NCBI RefSeq assembly: GCF_019059575.1
Contig: NW_024881532.1
Coordinates: 124,001-188,000, forward strand
Source: Amphibalanus amphitrite
Taxonomy: Eukaryota > Arthropoda > Thecostraca > Balanomorpha > Balanidae
DNA: 64,000 nucleotides
Reading direction: 5' to 3'
Below, piece by piece: positions 30,090 to 41,186 of this stretch (position 1 is the first letter of the stretch; the number at the start of each line of letters is the position of its first letter). The position numbers and the translations under genes are program-made. The notes beneath the pieces were generated by a model, which did no database searches, had not been told where the DNA came from, and saw nothing but the letters and a program-made list of their open reading frames with translations.

Positions 30090-32005
30090 CACTGTAAAAA
30101 ATGCTAACAAACCAGTTAGTTAATTCTTCAAGCAAAATCTAGTATTAAAACACACGTTGTTGCAAAAAACGGGTCAGATAACACATTTGTTTGCAACCTA
30201 ACACCACATCCATTTCATCGAAGCAGAAAAGCTAACATCATTATAAGCCGACAAATATTATCCGTGCAAACCATGCCGTGTTATTTGACAAACATGTTTG
30301 TTTATGCTTCCTTTGCCTTTTTTTCTGGGTAACGTGTTAACTAACAAATTAAACGCATGTTTTAACTCACAATCTTAGTTTTCTTACTACCCTTTTTGTT
30401 GTAGCATTACAAAGATCTTAGTTAATTGAAAAAATCGCCATTTTGTGCGCCCCTCTGCGCCCGCCATGATGTGTTCAGTCTGTGCCAAGTCAGAGAAGGG
30501 ACAGGACGTGTGCGTTGTGAAGGAGCTGAGCTGTGGCGTATAAGTGTTGCGTGTGCAGTATAAGGAGCTGCTGTGGTGTTAAGAATATTAATAATAAGAA
30601 GTCAAACAGTGAAATGATATGGATTGTTGGACATGGCTTTCATCCTTACCTACTGGTATGGTGAGTGATTATGGGAAATATCAGTGCAGATATGGCTGGC
30701 GTTTTAGTGTGGTTTATGTACCTATGTCACTCATTTTCTTTTCAAATGAAGCTCCAACCAGGCTTGGGTCTCAGGTTGGAGACACTGTTCATTTGTTGAC
30801 TGTCAATTGACGTCTATAAGTACATATGACGGACTGATCAATGAGCATGTTGCACACTAAAACTGCATCAAGCTTTGAACAAGAAATTAAATGTACCTAA
30901 TTTTTGGTTGGGCACTCAACCAGTGAACGCGGTGAGGTGCTGTTTTATGCAATTTCTGTCACTGCATCCATGTTGTCAAATAAAATTTTTGTAGACACAT
31001 GAGCCACCATTGTTCGGTCAGGGAATTTTTGCCCTTTTGTCGCAATTTAGTTTACCCATTTCGACAGAAATGAAGCATTCTCAATGTTTTCGTAATAGGT
31101 AGGTATTTGGATCCTGTATGGTGTAATGGCTGGTGCGGATTCCTGCAGGGCGCAGGCTATGTTGCGGGTGTGAATCAGTGCAGATTTGTCACCACGACCG
31201 GTGCAGATTACCGACTGATTTATGACGTTGGTTGGCATGAGGTTGGTTGCGTTGCTTTATACGTTGGTTTGAATAAACATCTTTGTGTTTAAATACTCGT
31301 CTGTATGATACTTTTCTTAAATAAAAATTTTGACGCGTGTCGCAACACGGTGTGTGAAATCGCACAACATGTATGCATACTGTAAAACATATTTGCACGT
31401 TTTGAGTCATCCTGGCAAATCTCACTAACCAAATGCGTGTAAACTTTGTATTTACACACTGCATCCCGAAGTTTACACGCATTTGGCTAATGATATTTGC
31501 CTGGATATTATTGCACGTTGTGCAAATCTCGGCAGAAGCTTGTGAAGCTTGCTCACATTTTGCGTGTAAGCGTGTTTTCTTCTGTGTGTGTTATGTAACA
31601 CCGAAGTTAGTTATCCTGCAACTAGGCGATGCCTAGTTGCATGATAACTAACTTCGGTGTTACATAACACGCACAAAAGGAAACACGCTTACACGCAAAA
31701 TGCTAGTAAGCTTCACACGCTTTTGCCTAGTGAGATTTGCCAGGATAACTAACTTTTTAGTTACTTAACACGCAAAATATTAGTACATTGACAGGTAGAT
31801 ATTAGTTAAGTAACACGGTCACACGCAAAAGGCGTGTAGGTCAACACCACGTCGGAAACTAATGTCTTAGTTTCATAACACGTTTTTTCTTAAAAGCGTG
31901 TTATATAAAACACGTTTGGCCAGGAGATGCGTGTAAACTTTACACGCTTTAGGTTAGTGAGATTTGCCATGATAACACGGAAGTTAGTTAACATTTTTTA
32001 CAGTG
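30090..32005. mobile_element. TIR element full of nested hairpins, inside LINE A ORF2
   Basis: Termini CACTGTAAAAAATG and CATTTTTTACAGTG bound ~1.9 kb with no coding capacity. The right half (31310-31990) is a series of inverted repeats built from CACGC/GCGTGT words, including a long hairpin centred at 31629 (GTTAGTTATC...GATAACTAAC) and another at about 31405-31500. The insertion interrupts ORF2 between TTGCAC and TATCC; the target duplication is ~5 bp and imperfect. A related sequence is at 57518-58381. Confidence 0.82.
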
Positions 32006-33189
32006 TGTACTATCCGCTTGAATGGTCGAGAAATAGATATTTGCTCTATCTATATACCGCCAAACACAGACAATAACACGCTAGAAAGAAACTTAAACAA
32101 TCTCATAGCACAGTTTACTCATCCTTTTCTCTTAGTCGGCGATTTCAACGCCCATAGCCCTCTGTGGGGACGTGGTATTGCTGCTGCAGACCAGCGAGGC
32201 GATATCATTGAACGCGTTTTGGATCACCATTACCTTGTTCTACTCAATAAGGGAGATAATACGCACTTTTCACTTTCACACAACAGTGAAACAGCAATTG
32301 ACTTGTCAATTTGCTCTCCACAAATAGCCACCCTTTTCGAATGGTCCGTGGACTCTGACATACACCATAGTGACCATTATCCCATTACATTACACACTAC
32401 TTTCTCCACCGGTCGTGATGAAGTTCCCGGTTTTATACCCCGCTGGAATCTCAAGAGGGCCGACTGGGGAAAGTTCCACGATTTTTGCAACATTGACCAT
32501 GAACATTTTCTTTCCCCTGAACAAGGCATCAACTATCTTACTGAGGTCATCCTGTCTGCCGCTCAGGCTTCTGTGCCTACCACATCATCATCGGCAAGAC
32601 ACAAACGAGTTCCATGGTGGTCTTTAGAAGTAGCAAGCGCAATAGCAAAACGCAAACGAGCATTTAGAATGTACTTACGACATAAGAACAACGAAAACTT
32701 AATAAAAAGAAACCAAGAGAGAGCTAAGTGTCGGCGAATTATTAGGGAGTCGAAACGTGCTTCTTGGAAGTCTTTTCTCTCACAGTTAAATTACCGCACG
32801 CCTCTCAGTCAGATATGGAATTTGGTTCGGTCGTTGGCTGGCAAGAGAAGTTTTCCATCGCTCCCCGTTCTGCGTATCAACAATACATCTGTGGTGGAAC
32901 CAAGAGATATTGTTAATCATGGGTGTCGATTTGTATACCTTTGGGGGTGCTGCAGCACCCCCAATGCTCAAATGAGCACCCCCAATGGTTTTCCGGGCAC
33001 CCCCGAATGTTCCAGTTAGCACCCCCAATGATTTTGCCCTTCAATAACTCCCACTAACTCTGCTTGAAGAAAATAATTGGTTCTGCAGTCTTTCACTACT
33101 AAAACTAAAACAATTAGGTACACAACTTGCAATGCATGAAATAAAGATGTAAAGAAAAGAAAAGTTAGATTTAAGAAGAAGGGCGAAAA

Positions 33190-34550
33190 AAAACGGTAAG
33201 TTGCAAAGACACTGGTGTGGGTCCGTCGTACACGGGTGTCGGACCCTTAGGGCTGCTGGCGCGTACCCTTTACAAGCCGGCAGGGGGCTCCAGAGACCGG
33301 CGACGGGCCCTCAGAGGCCGACAAAGGGCCATCAAAGGCCGGTGGTAGGTACAGGTCTCGCGAGATTAAGCGGTAGGTTTTGCACTTTTACATTTCCGGT
33401 TATATCTCAGAAACTAATCGATCTACGATGAAGCCATTTTACACGATCATGGCCGGCATGTTACCCAACAAGTCGATCGCATCTTCAACACTTAAAAGCT
33501 TAAGACTACGAAGATATAGCCTGAAGTACACTACATTTTCTAGGTGCAAAACCTACCGCTAAAACCCGCGAGACCTGTACCTTAAGAAACCCTGTGGGGT
33601 CGTCTTTAGGGACCGGCACGGACTCAGCGCCGATGGGGCCCTCAGAGTAGCCGGTGTGGGGCCTTCAAATGTCACCTGTGGGTGGCCGTCACATGCGCAC
33701 TTGTGGGGCCTTTAGAAGCTACGATGTTGGGCCCCCAGAGCCGCCGATATAGGGCCTTAAGAGGCACTAGTGTGGGGCCCTTAGATATGGCAATGTGGGG
33801 CCCTCGGAGCCGCCGGTGTGGAGGGTTCACAGTCGCCGGTGACGGCCCTCACAGGCGCCGTTGTGGGGGCTCTCAGAGACACTGGTTTAGGGCCATCACA
33901 GGCGCGCGTGGTGCCCTCAGAACTGCTGTTACGGAACGGACCCTTCATAGGCCGACAAGAAGATATTAAGAGGTCACCGGTGCCTTCAGGAGCCTTGTAG
34001 AGTTCTCAGAGACTGGTATGGTGCGCTCAGACGCCGCTGGGATCCTCCGAGTTACCTGTGTGGGATCGTCAGGGTCGCTGGTAACTGACAAGGGCCCTCA
34101 GAACCGCCCATGTAGGGTTTTTAAAGCCATTGGTGTAGGGCCTCAGAGTTAGGGGTGTGTGGCCCTTAGATACGCCGGTGTGGCGCTCAGGGGCGCCGGT
34201 GAGGGCCCTCACAGTCGCCGTTATAGGGGCCCTCAGAGAAATGGGTGTGGGGCCATTACAGGCGGGTGTGCAGCTCCTAGAGCTGGCCCCCTATAGGCCG
34301 GTTAGGACCCCCAGAGGCCGGCAAGTGGGCCTCAGAGGCTGACTTGGGGCCCTTATGGAGATCTTAATGTTGGTACTTGTGGGCCCATGAGGTGTTCTTA
34401 CGAGCCCTGTGGGGCCCTACTTAGTCCAAATATGGCCAACGTGGACCCTCAGCGGCCAATTGGCGCCGCAGGGCCCCTCAGGCCCGAATAACCCGAGGGG
34501 CCCCTGAACCTGATGGGGGGGGGGGGCATGTGCCTCACGGGCCCACCTGG
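33190..34550. repeat. Degenerate GC-rich minisatellite
   Basis: Much of the hAT-like element consists of diverged ~28-32-bp units with the core GCCGGTGTGGGGCCCTCAGAG. Units differ by substitutions and small indels. Short ORFs here are by-products of the repeat. The array is interrupted by the MITE at 33348-33581. Confidence 0.7.
33348..33581. mobile_element. Small MITE nested in the hAT-like element
   Basis: A 234-bp segment has inverted termini of ~37 bp (GGTACAGGTCTCGCG ... GCGGTAGGTTTTGCA and its complement) with few mismatches. No coding potential. It breaks the minisatellite, so it arrived after it. Confidence 0.75.
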
Positions 34551-37500
34551 CTACGCCACTGACTGGAAAATCGTAAACCCATAAATATCGAAATACGATC
34601 ACCTGTCATTATCAGAGATTATTATGATCGTCTGATTACCGCCAGAGCTTCGTAGCTACCGTTCCCTCCGCGCAATATCCGCTCCTGCGGACCGCAGGGG
34701 CTGCTGCACCGGTGCTAATCGCCGTCATCGGTTACTGTCGCCTTATTACCGAGGTGCCGGGGCTGCAACCAGCTGCCGGCAAATGTACGACTTTTTTCGG
34801 AAAGATATTTATGTAATAAGGTAGCCAAGTACCTACCAGGACGAGCAGAATGATGCTGAAGAACGTTCAACCTTTGGGAAATATTAGTGGAAATCCCGAG
34901 ATTATCAGTAGGTGCCTTATGGGGATACCCAACCATGCCTTGTATGTACGGTTGTGCCCCATGACAAAGCTGCAATCTTTCACCCGGTGCAGGGGTTGAG
35001 CACCCCCAACCATTTTGAAAAATCGACACCCCTGTTGTTAATACAATAGCCGGAACGTTTGCAAACATCAGCTCAGTGGAACAATATCGTCCTGGTTTTC
35101 GGGAGACAGCCAGCACACAATTTAGTCTACCTCCGAATGCATTCTTGTCTGATAATACCGAATCGTACAACAAAATATTTTCCATGACAGAACTACACGA
35201 AGCCATTGGATCATCTGGCAACACATCTGTAGGTCCAGATAAGTTGCACTACTCATTCTTTCGGCATCTTTCTGAAAGTGTTTTAGAATATATGTTGAAC
35301 ACTTTCAATTCCTTGTGGGTTCAGCATATATTCCCGGAAGCGTGGAAGGAAGCAGTTATAATAGCTTTACCGAAGCCTGGCAAGGACCATCATAATCCGG
35401 AAAGTTATCGGCCTATTTCTTTAACAAGTTGTCTGGGCAAAATATTCGAACGAATGGTATGTAAACGTCTTGACTGGTTTTTAGAGCACAACAATTTATT
35501 ATCAAAATATCAAAGCGGCTTCCGTCGCAACCACACAACACTTGATCACATCATTCGCCTAGAAACGGACATTCGAAAAGGTTTCAAGTTCAAGAAACAC
35601 ACAACAGCCGTGTTTCTAGACATGAGACGGGCTTATGATAGGGTATACAAGCCGATATTGTTATATAAACTATATAAGATGGGTATTCGAGGACACATTG
35701 CTTACTATTTGGCAAACTTTCTTTCTGGTGAACGTCGCTTTCAGTTACGATTCCGTTCGTTATATTCAAACACACATTCGTTATCCACTGGCTTACCTCA
35801 GGGGAGCTGTCTATCACCGATGCTCTTCAACGTTATGATTAATGATCTTTTCGACGCTGTTCCTCCTGGTATTAGTTACTCTTTATTTGCCGATGACTCC
35901 GCTTTCTGGTGTACCGATGACGACGTCGACCACAGCATTCCCCGTTTACAGCGCGTCCTTAATGATTTGGACAAATGGGCAGAGAAGAATGGCTGCATCT
36001 TCGCGCCTACAAAATCTGCGGTAATGACATTTTCTAAAAATAGTAAGATGCTCCAAGCCGCAAACCTCTACTTGTCGGGCAACATTGTTCCACGTGTACG
36101 GTCCTTCAAATTTCTTGGTATAGTTTTGGATACACGATTATCTATGACTAAACACATCGCACACGTTAAATCCAAATGCAGCCGAAGATTGAATTTGTTT
36201 CGATGCATTGCCGGTACGGATTTCGGTGCTGACAGAAAAACTCTTCTTCAACTATATAAAGCATTAGTACTACCGATTATCGAGTACGGTTCAGTCGTGT
36301 ACGCTGGAGGCAGCGAGAACACTTTAAAAAAATTAGATACTATCCAGAATACATTTATACGAATAGCAACCGGCGCGATGAAAACATCTCCAGTGGTTTC
36401 TTTACAAGTGGATGCTGCTATTCCACCTCTCAATCTGCGAAGAATGGAGCAGTCCATAAGATATCAAAGGAAATTGATGCTTTTTCCTGATCACAGTACA
36501 TATAAATCCCTTCATATTTTACCCAATATTCACCACAGCCGCATAGGACCAGCCGAAAAGCGTTCTGGGCTCACTATAGCCTCAAGGCTAAAAACATTTT
36601 CTAAAATACTCGATTTCACTTATCACCATGTTTTCCCTTTACCACAGTTTAGTATTCCTCCATGGGAACGTCACCCAAAGGATGTTTGTTTTCTGTTGGA
36701 ATGCCGGAAATCTGCTGTCACGGAGGAAGAAATCCAGCAGAAGTTCTTCCAATTCCAAGATCAGTTTTCTGACTATACGTTTATTTTCACTGATGGTTCA
36801 AAGATTGGTGAGCGAGTTTCCAACGCCGTTTTCTCTTTCTTTGGTGGTTCTTTTTTCGTTCAACATCGTCTTCCAAGTTATGCAAGCATATATCACGCCG
36901 AACTGCATGCGGTATTAGAAGCCCTCAAGCTCATTCAAACAAGAGCCTGGACAAGGGCAGTTATTTGCACTGACTCACGTTCCGTCATTCACTCATTACA
37001 GAACATGTCTCCATTGTCACCTTTACTCATAAACTTATGTAATACATTTCAAACACTATCAACAAACGGGGTGAAGATAAGATTCGTTTGGATCCCGGGT
37101 CACAGCGGCATAAGCGGAAACATACAAGCGGACAAATATGCAAAAGAAGCACTAACACTCCCACATATCACCGACATTCCGCAAGATTTCCTGTCCGTTA
37201 AATCTTCTCTCCGACAGGCTGTTTATAAAACCTGGCAAAAACAGTGGACAGAGTTAACTACTGAAACACAACTAAGACGCATTAAACCCGAAATTCGAGC
37301 ATGGAACAATTCTGAGCGACAAAGTAGACATGAAGAGAAGGTTTTAACAAGGATGCGCATTGGGCACACATTTTACACGCATAGTTATAGGTATCTATTC
37401 TCAGAGCGAACGGCCTTTATGTGTGCAATGCCATCGCACGCAGACGATAAATCACATTCTTATTCATTGCATGCAATTCCACTTGGAAAGACAGCGGTTA

Positions 37501-37748
37501 AAAGATTCTTGTGCAAAAGCAAACATACCATTCACATTGCAAAATATTCTTGGAGACAAAGACGAAGAAATAACACAAACACTCTTCGCTTTTTTACGAG
37601 CGATCAACATTATGGACAAATTGTAAATCAATCGACATTGCATATATGACATACATTCAGTATAAACTATTATTCCATCCACGGGCATGCAATGGTCAGG
37701 AATGACCGAAATGCCCTAAACTAACAAAACAGAAAACATTCCGAAGGA

Positions 37749-39426
37749 CCCACCTATCCGTGCTTCTATCCTCAGGATACTGAAATCCTTCTCCTCCACA
37801 CCGCCACCCCCTTCCGGGCTGGACAGGCAACTTTATCTCATGCGGGCTGCTCCCTTGGAGCGGCACCGCTGCTCCTGACACGGTTCGTCGGAAGGTCATC
37901 TCAGGCTCAAAAGAAACGGTATATACCATTCGAAAGCTGACGGTGAGCTGAATCCAAAAATGTAATTTTTATCAAAATCGATCGATGGCCTTTTTTGAAA
38001 ATTGTGTTTTTGTAAAAACTTTATAATTTTTTATTCAACGGGCTGTCCCGGGTATTCTTGAAAACATAAACATGTTTTTTCGAGTTCCAGTGAAAGCTGA
38101 ACGCCAAAAGAACAATATTTAGCGAAGCAATATTTCCTAACATTAATATGCGTCTCCCACAGCCGACAATAAGGCGCAATCACACAGCTCAGTGTCACGA
38201 TGGACCAAAGTCGGCCACACAGAGGCGTGAGATGGCCCTTATCGACTCGCAGACCCGGCGCTCTCGGCCCGCCTGACCAGCCACGGAAAGAACGTTCGGC
38301 TCTCGTTCTACTAAATAAATGTCATATTTGTCAGTTTAACTGTCCACATCGCTATTAAAGTTATTCAGGATACCTGTGAAGAAAATTCATTGTTCTGCTT
38401 GATTTACAACATGCTTTAATTTACATTTTTCTTATACATGTTTTGTTCCATCCAGCTGCGCTCAGTGCCCGCGCAGGTGAAGTGAGCGGGGTTTCACTGT
38501 CAGAGGCTGTACTGGTGACAGCTGCTCGGCCGTGCGACCGGTCAAAGGTTACCCTGCCCCACCGGGCGCTACCCCCACTCCACCCGAGCTGAGGCCGGTG
38601 CAGCCTCTGACATTTCAGCGCGGCCAATTTTCCTTATATGGGCATGATACCAAGCTCAATTGAGCAAAGTAGACATGAACAAATGCAAATTAATGCATGA
38701 TGTGAAGATGACCGAGCAATGAATCTTCTGCTCATGTATCCTTAATAACTCCAGTACCGACTTGAATCGTTAAACTAACAAATATGACGCCCGTTTAGTA
38801 GCACGACAGCCGAACCTCCTTGCCGTGGCCGGTCAGGCGGGCCGAGAGCGCCGGGTCTGCGAGTCGATAAGGGTCATTTCACGCTTCTGTGTGGCCGACT
38901 TTGGTCCATCGTGACACTGAGCTGTGTGATTGCGCCTTATTGTCGGCTGTAGGAGACGCATATTAATGTTAGGAAATATTGCTTCGCTAAATATTGTTCT
39001 TTTGGCGTTCAGCTTTCACTGGAACTCAAAAATACATGTTTATGTTTTCAAGAATGTCCGGGACAGCCCGTTGAATAAAAAATTATAAAGTTTTTACAAA
39101 AACGCGATTTTCAAAAAAGGCCATCGATCGATTTTGATAAAAATTACATTTTTGGATTCAGCTCACCGTCAGCTTTCGAATGGTATATATCGTTTCTTTT
39201 GAGCCTGAGATGACCTTCCGACGAACCGTGCTGAGGGAGCGCACCCCGTAGCCGGGTGCAGTGAGTGCCTTGGGGCTGGGTGGCCTGTCTTCGGACGGGC
39301 TCAGCCCCGGCGACTCACTAGGATGCCTGCCCAGACCAATGTCTCCCCCTAATTCCTATCATCCTTCCGGCTCTGCAATGGTCTTGTCGACCGAAAGGGC
39401 CTAACCCAACAAAACAAACAAACAAA
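37749..39426 (+). mobile_element. Family D retroposon in the tandem row, split by a foldback
   Basis: Segments 37749-37878 and 39231-39426 together resemble the copy at 23150-23432 and end in CCCAACAAAACAAACAAACAAA directly before TTCCGAAGGA. The tail (AATGGTC...GACCGAAA...GGCCTAAC) resembles the 3' end of LINE A. It is inserted between two copies of TTCCGAAGGA, like the LINEs on either side. Confidence 0.65.
37879..39230. mobile_element. Foldback element with ~408-bp inverted arms
   Basis: Arms at 37879-38286 and 38823-39230 are near-identical inverted repeats starting CACGGTTCGTCGGAAGGTCA. The ~536-bp centre has no gene. A 4-bp target duplication CTGA (37875-37878 and 39231-39234) and the clean interruption of family D support insertion. 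It is non-autonomous; superfamily unknown. Confidence 0.88.
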
Positions 39427-39599
39427 TTCCGAAGGACCTCAGGCTAAGGTGATCGTTAACTTGCTCTGGCAGTTGGCATTTCACGGGTTTGTTTTGAGAG
39501 CTTCTCCTGCGCCCACCCACCCACATCCCATCAGTTTTTTCCCAATCGTCCCAATCCCTGACTCTCTACTGTCCACAACCGCACCCCGTTTGCCCCATC

Positions 39600-41186
39600 A
39601 TGGGGAAGCGGCGCCGTCAGCGCGCGCTATCCGATTCCTATACCGACTCTGACTCCGACTCCCCTCCAGTTCCGGATCCTGCTCCTGACCCTACTCCTCC
39701 CTCTGCCATGGATACCGACTCCCGCCCGACCGTCAACCCTCCCTCCTCTACCCACCCTTCGACTGATCTACCCGGTACCGACCCTCGCTCGTCCACTGAC
39801 CACGCCCTGACCGCTGACCTGACCTCTGACCCCGCCCGGCACTCTGACCCTCGCTCGTCTACCGACCTCGCCCGGAGCCATGACCCTCGCCCGTCCACCG
39901 ACCACTCCCGGAGCTATGACCCGCGCACGAACTTGGCCAACGCACCTGCCTGTGCTTCTGTCGATCGCTCTCCGCTCGAACCGTACTTGGCTCTCGACGG
40001 CTCTTATCTGGTAGTGAAGGCTAGCGATAGTGACTTCTCTTTCCGGAAGATTAACGTTTTTTGGCCTCAGAAGCAGATCGCTGCTATCTGTGGGCAGCAT
40101 GGCTCAGACATCGAAGCTCCAGCTAACGGCACTCTCGTGATCAAAACTCACAATCGAAGGGACACCAAAGCACTCCTGAAGACAACCATGTTCTGTGGTC
40201 AGAAGGTGACAGTCTCTCTCCACCAGGCTCGCAACTCCTCTAAAGGCACGATTTTCGCCCCCGAACTGCGCCACATGTCCGAAGCTGAGATCTTGTCCGA
40301 GCTGAGAGGAGAGGGAGTGTCCCACATCAGACGACTGACGACCTTCCGTGATGGCCAGCGACGGGACACCAGCTTGCTGGTCCTCACTTTCGACACCACG
40401 ACCCTGCCCGAAAAGATAGCCATCGGCTGGCTCAAAAAAGATGTCCGGGTGTTCATCCCAAACCCACTCCGGTGCTTCAAGTGCCAACGATTTGGACATG
40501 GTAGCTCCACTTGTCGCCAGGCTGCTCGCTGTCAGAGATGTGGTGAGGCTCCTCATGAAAGCTCCGAATGTACTAAGCCGGTCTCTTGCTTGAGCTGTGG
40601 TAGCCCCGATCACTCTGTCTCGTCCTCACAGTGCCCCACGTGGAAGAAGGAAAAGCGTATCTGTGAGATCAAAGCCCAGTCCGGCTGCTCGTACCCCGAC
40701 GCTCGTCGCCGTGTGGAAGCCGAAACAGCCACTCCGGCTCCTGGTCGGTCTTATGCCAAGGCCGCCCGTACAGAGACCACCTCATGCAGTACTCAGACTG
40801 ACCCGATCTCAGCACTCCCCCCTCTTCAGTGTCTGAAACCCCTGACTGCCTCTACGACCACATCTACGAACACCAACGCCGCAACCGAGACCATTTTTGG
40901 TGACCCAATGCCTTCCTCCCCTCCCGACTCACAGCCCGAGGTCTCACAGGAGATCGGTCAGCACCCAAAGCCCTCCACCGGAGCCGGTCGCTCCACTGCA
41001 GGATGGATGAGGGTCCAGCGCACGAAGGGACCCCGCCCCCAGCCTCCATCAGAGGATAGACAGTCCTCAGGCACACGCACGTCACGTCCACCTATCCGAG
41101 TAGCAATGGGCCACAACCGTGCGTCTAGTTGGGCTTCGCCCCGTCGTGGTGTAACAAACAGGTACTCTCTCTTAGAACAACAATAA
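39600..41186 (+). CDS. LINE B ORF1, gag-like zinc-knuckle protein
   Basis: A 528-residue intact ORF closely similar to LINE A ORF1, with the same Asp/Ser/Thr repeats, three CCHC knuckles (CFKCQRFGHGSSTC, CQRCGEAPHESSEC, CLSCGSPDHSVSSSQC) and a Ser/Pro-rich C-terminus. It overlaps ORF2 by 58 nt. The overlap contains TTGGGCTTCGCCCCGTCGTG, identical in LINE A and able to form a small GGGC/GCCC hairpin. Confidence 0.92.
   Translation: MGKRRRQRALSDSYTDSDSDSPPVPDPAPDPTPPSAMDTDSRPTVNPPSSTHPSTDLPGTDPRSSTDHALTADLTSDPARHSDPRSSTDLARSHDPRPSTDHSRSYDPRTNLANAPACASVDRSPLEPYLALDGSYLVVKASDSDFSFRKINVFWPQKQIAAICGQHGSDIEAPANGTLVIKTHNRRDTKALLKTTMFCGQKVTVSLHQARNSSKGTIFAPELRHMSEAEILSELRGEGVSHIRRLTTFRDGQRRDTSLLVLTFDTTTLPEKIAIGWLKKDVRVFIPNPLRCFKCQRFGHGSSTCRQAARCQRCGEAPHESSECTKPVSCLSCGSPDHSVSSSQCPTWKKEKRICEIKAQSGCSYPDARRRVEAETATPAPGRSYAKAARTETTSCSTQTDPISALPPLQCLKPLTASTTTSTNTNAATETIFGDPMPSSPPDSQPEVSQEIGQHPKPSTGAGRSTAGWMRVQRTKGPRPQPPSEDRQSSGTRTSRPPIRVAMGHNRASSWASPRRGVTNRYSLLEQQ

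Larger units (their letters stand above)
32928..35034. mobile_element. hAT-like element inside LINE A ORF2
   Basis: A 2,107-bp insertion has a perfect 8-bp target duplication TTGTTAAT (32920-32927 and 35035-35042) and inverted termini CA(T/G)GGGTGTCGATTT followed by GGGGGTGCT words. Both features are typical of hAT elements. Removing it joins the two halves of ORF2 in frame. It has no transposase ORF; most of it is a degenerate minisatellite, with a smaller MITE nested within. Confidence 0.9.
29761..37626 (+). pseudogene. LINE A ORF2 polyprotein, broken
   Basis: Three pieces together form an ORF2. Piece one (to ~30092) starts the APE-like endonuclease (LLQWNCRGL, ALQETWL). Piece two (32006-32927) has GDFNAHSPLWG and SDHYPI endonuclease motifs. 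Piece three (35035-~37400) has the reverse transcriptase (GLPQGSCLSPMLFN, LFADDSAFW), RNase H (FTDGSK, HAELHAVLEAL, CTDSRSV, GNIQADKYA). After a frameshift near 37400 the terminal zinc motif CVQCHRTQTINHILIHC continues in another frame to 37626. Catalytic residues are kept, so the damage is recent: two insertions and one indel. Confidence 0.9.
28090..37738 (+). mobile_element. LINE A: I-group non-LTR retrotransposon, interrupted twice
   Basis: A full-length-like element with ORF1 (zinc knuckles) and ORF2 (endonuclease, reverse transcriptase, RNase H, terminal CCHC). RNase H plus APE-type endonuclease places it in the I-group broadly; exact clade is not determined. Its 5' end shares GTGATCGTTAACTTGCT and TGGCATTTCACGGGTTTGTT with LINE B. 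It is flanked on both sides by TTCCGAAGGA (28080-28089 and 37739-37748). ORF2 is interrupted by DNA elements at 30090-32005 and 32928-35034 and has a frameshift near 37400, so this copy is dead. Confidence 0.9.
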
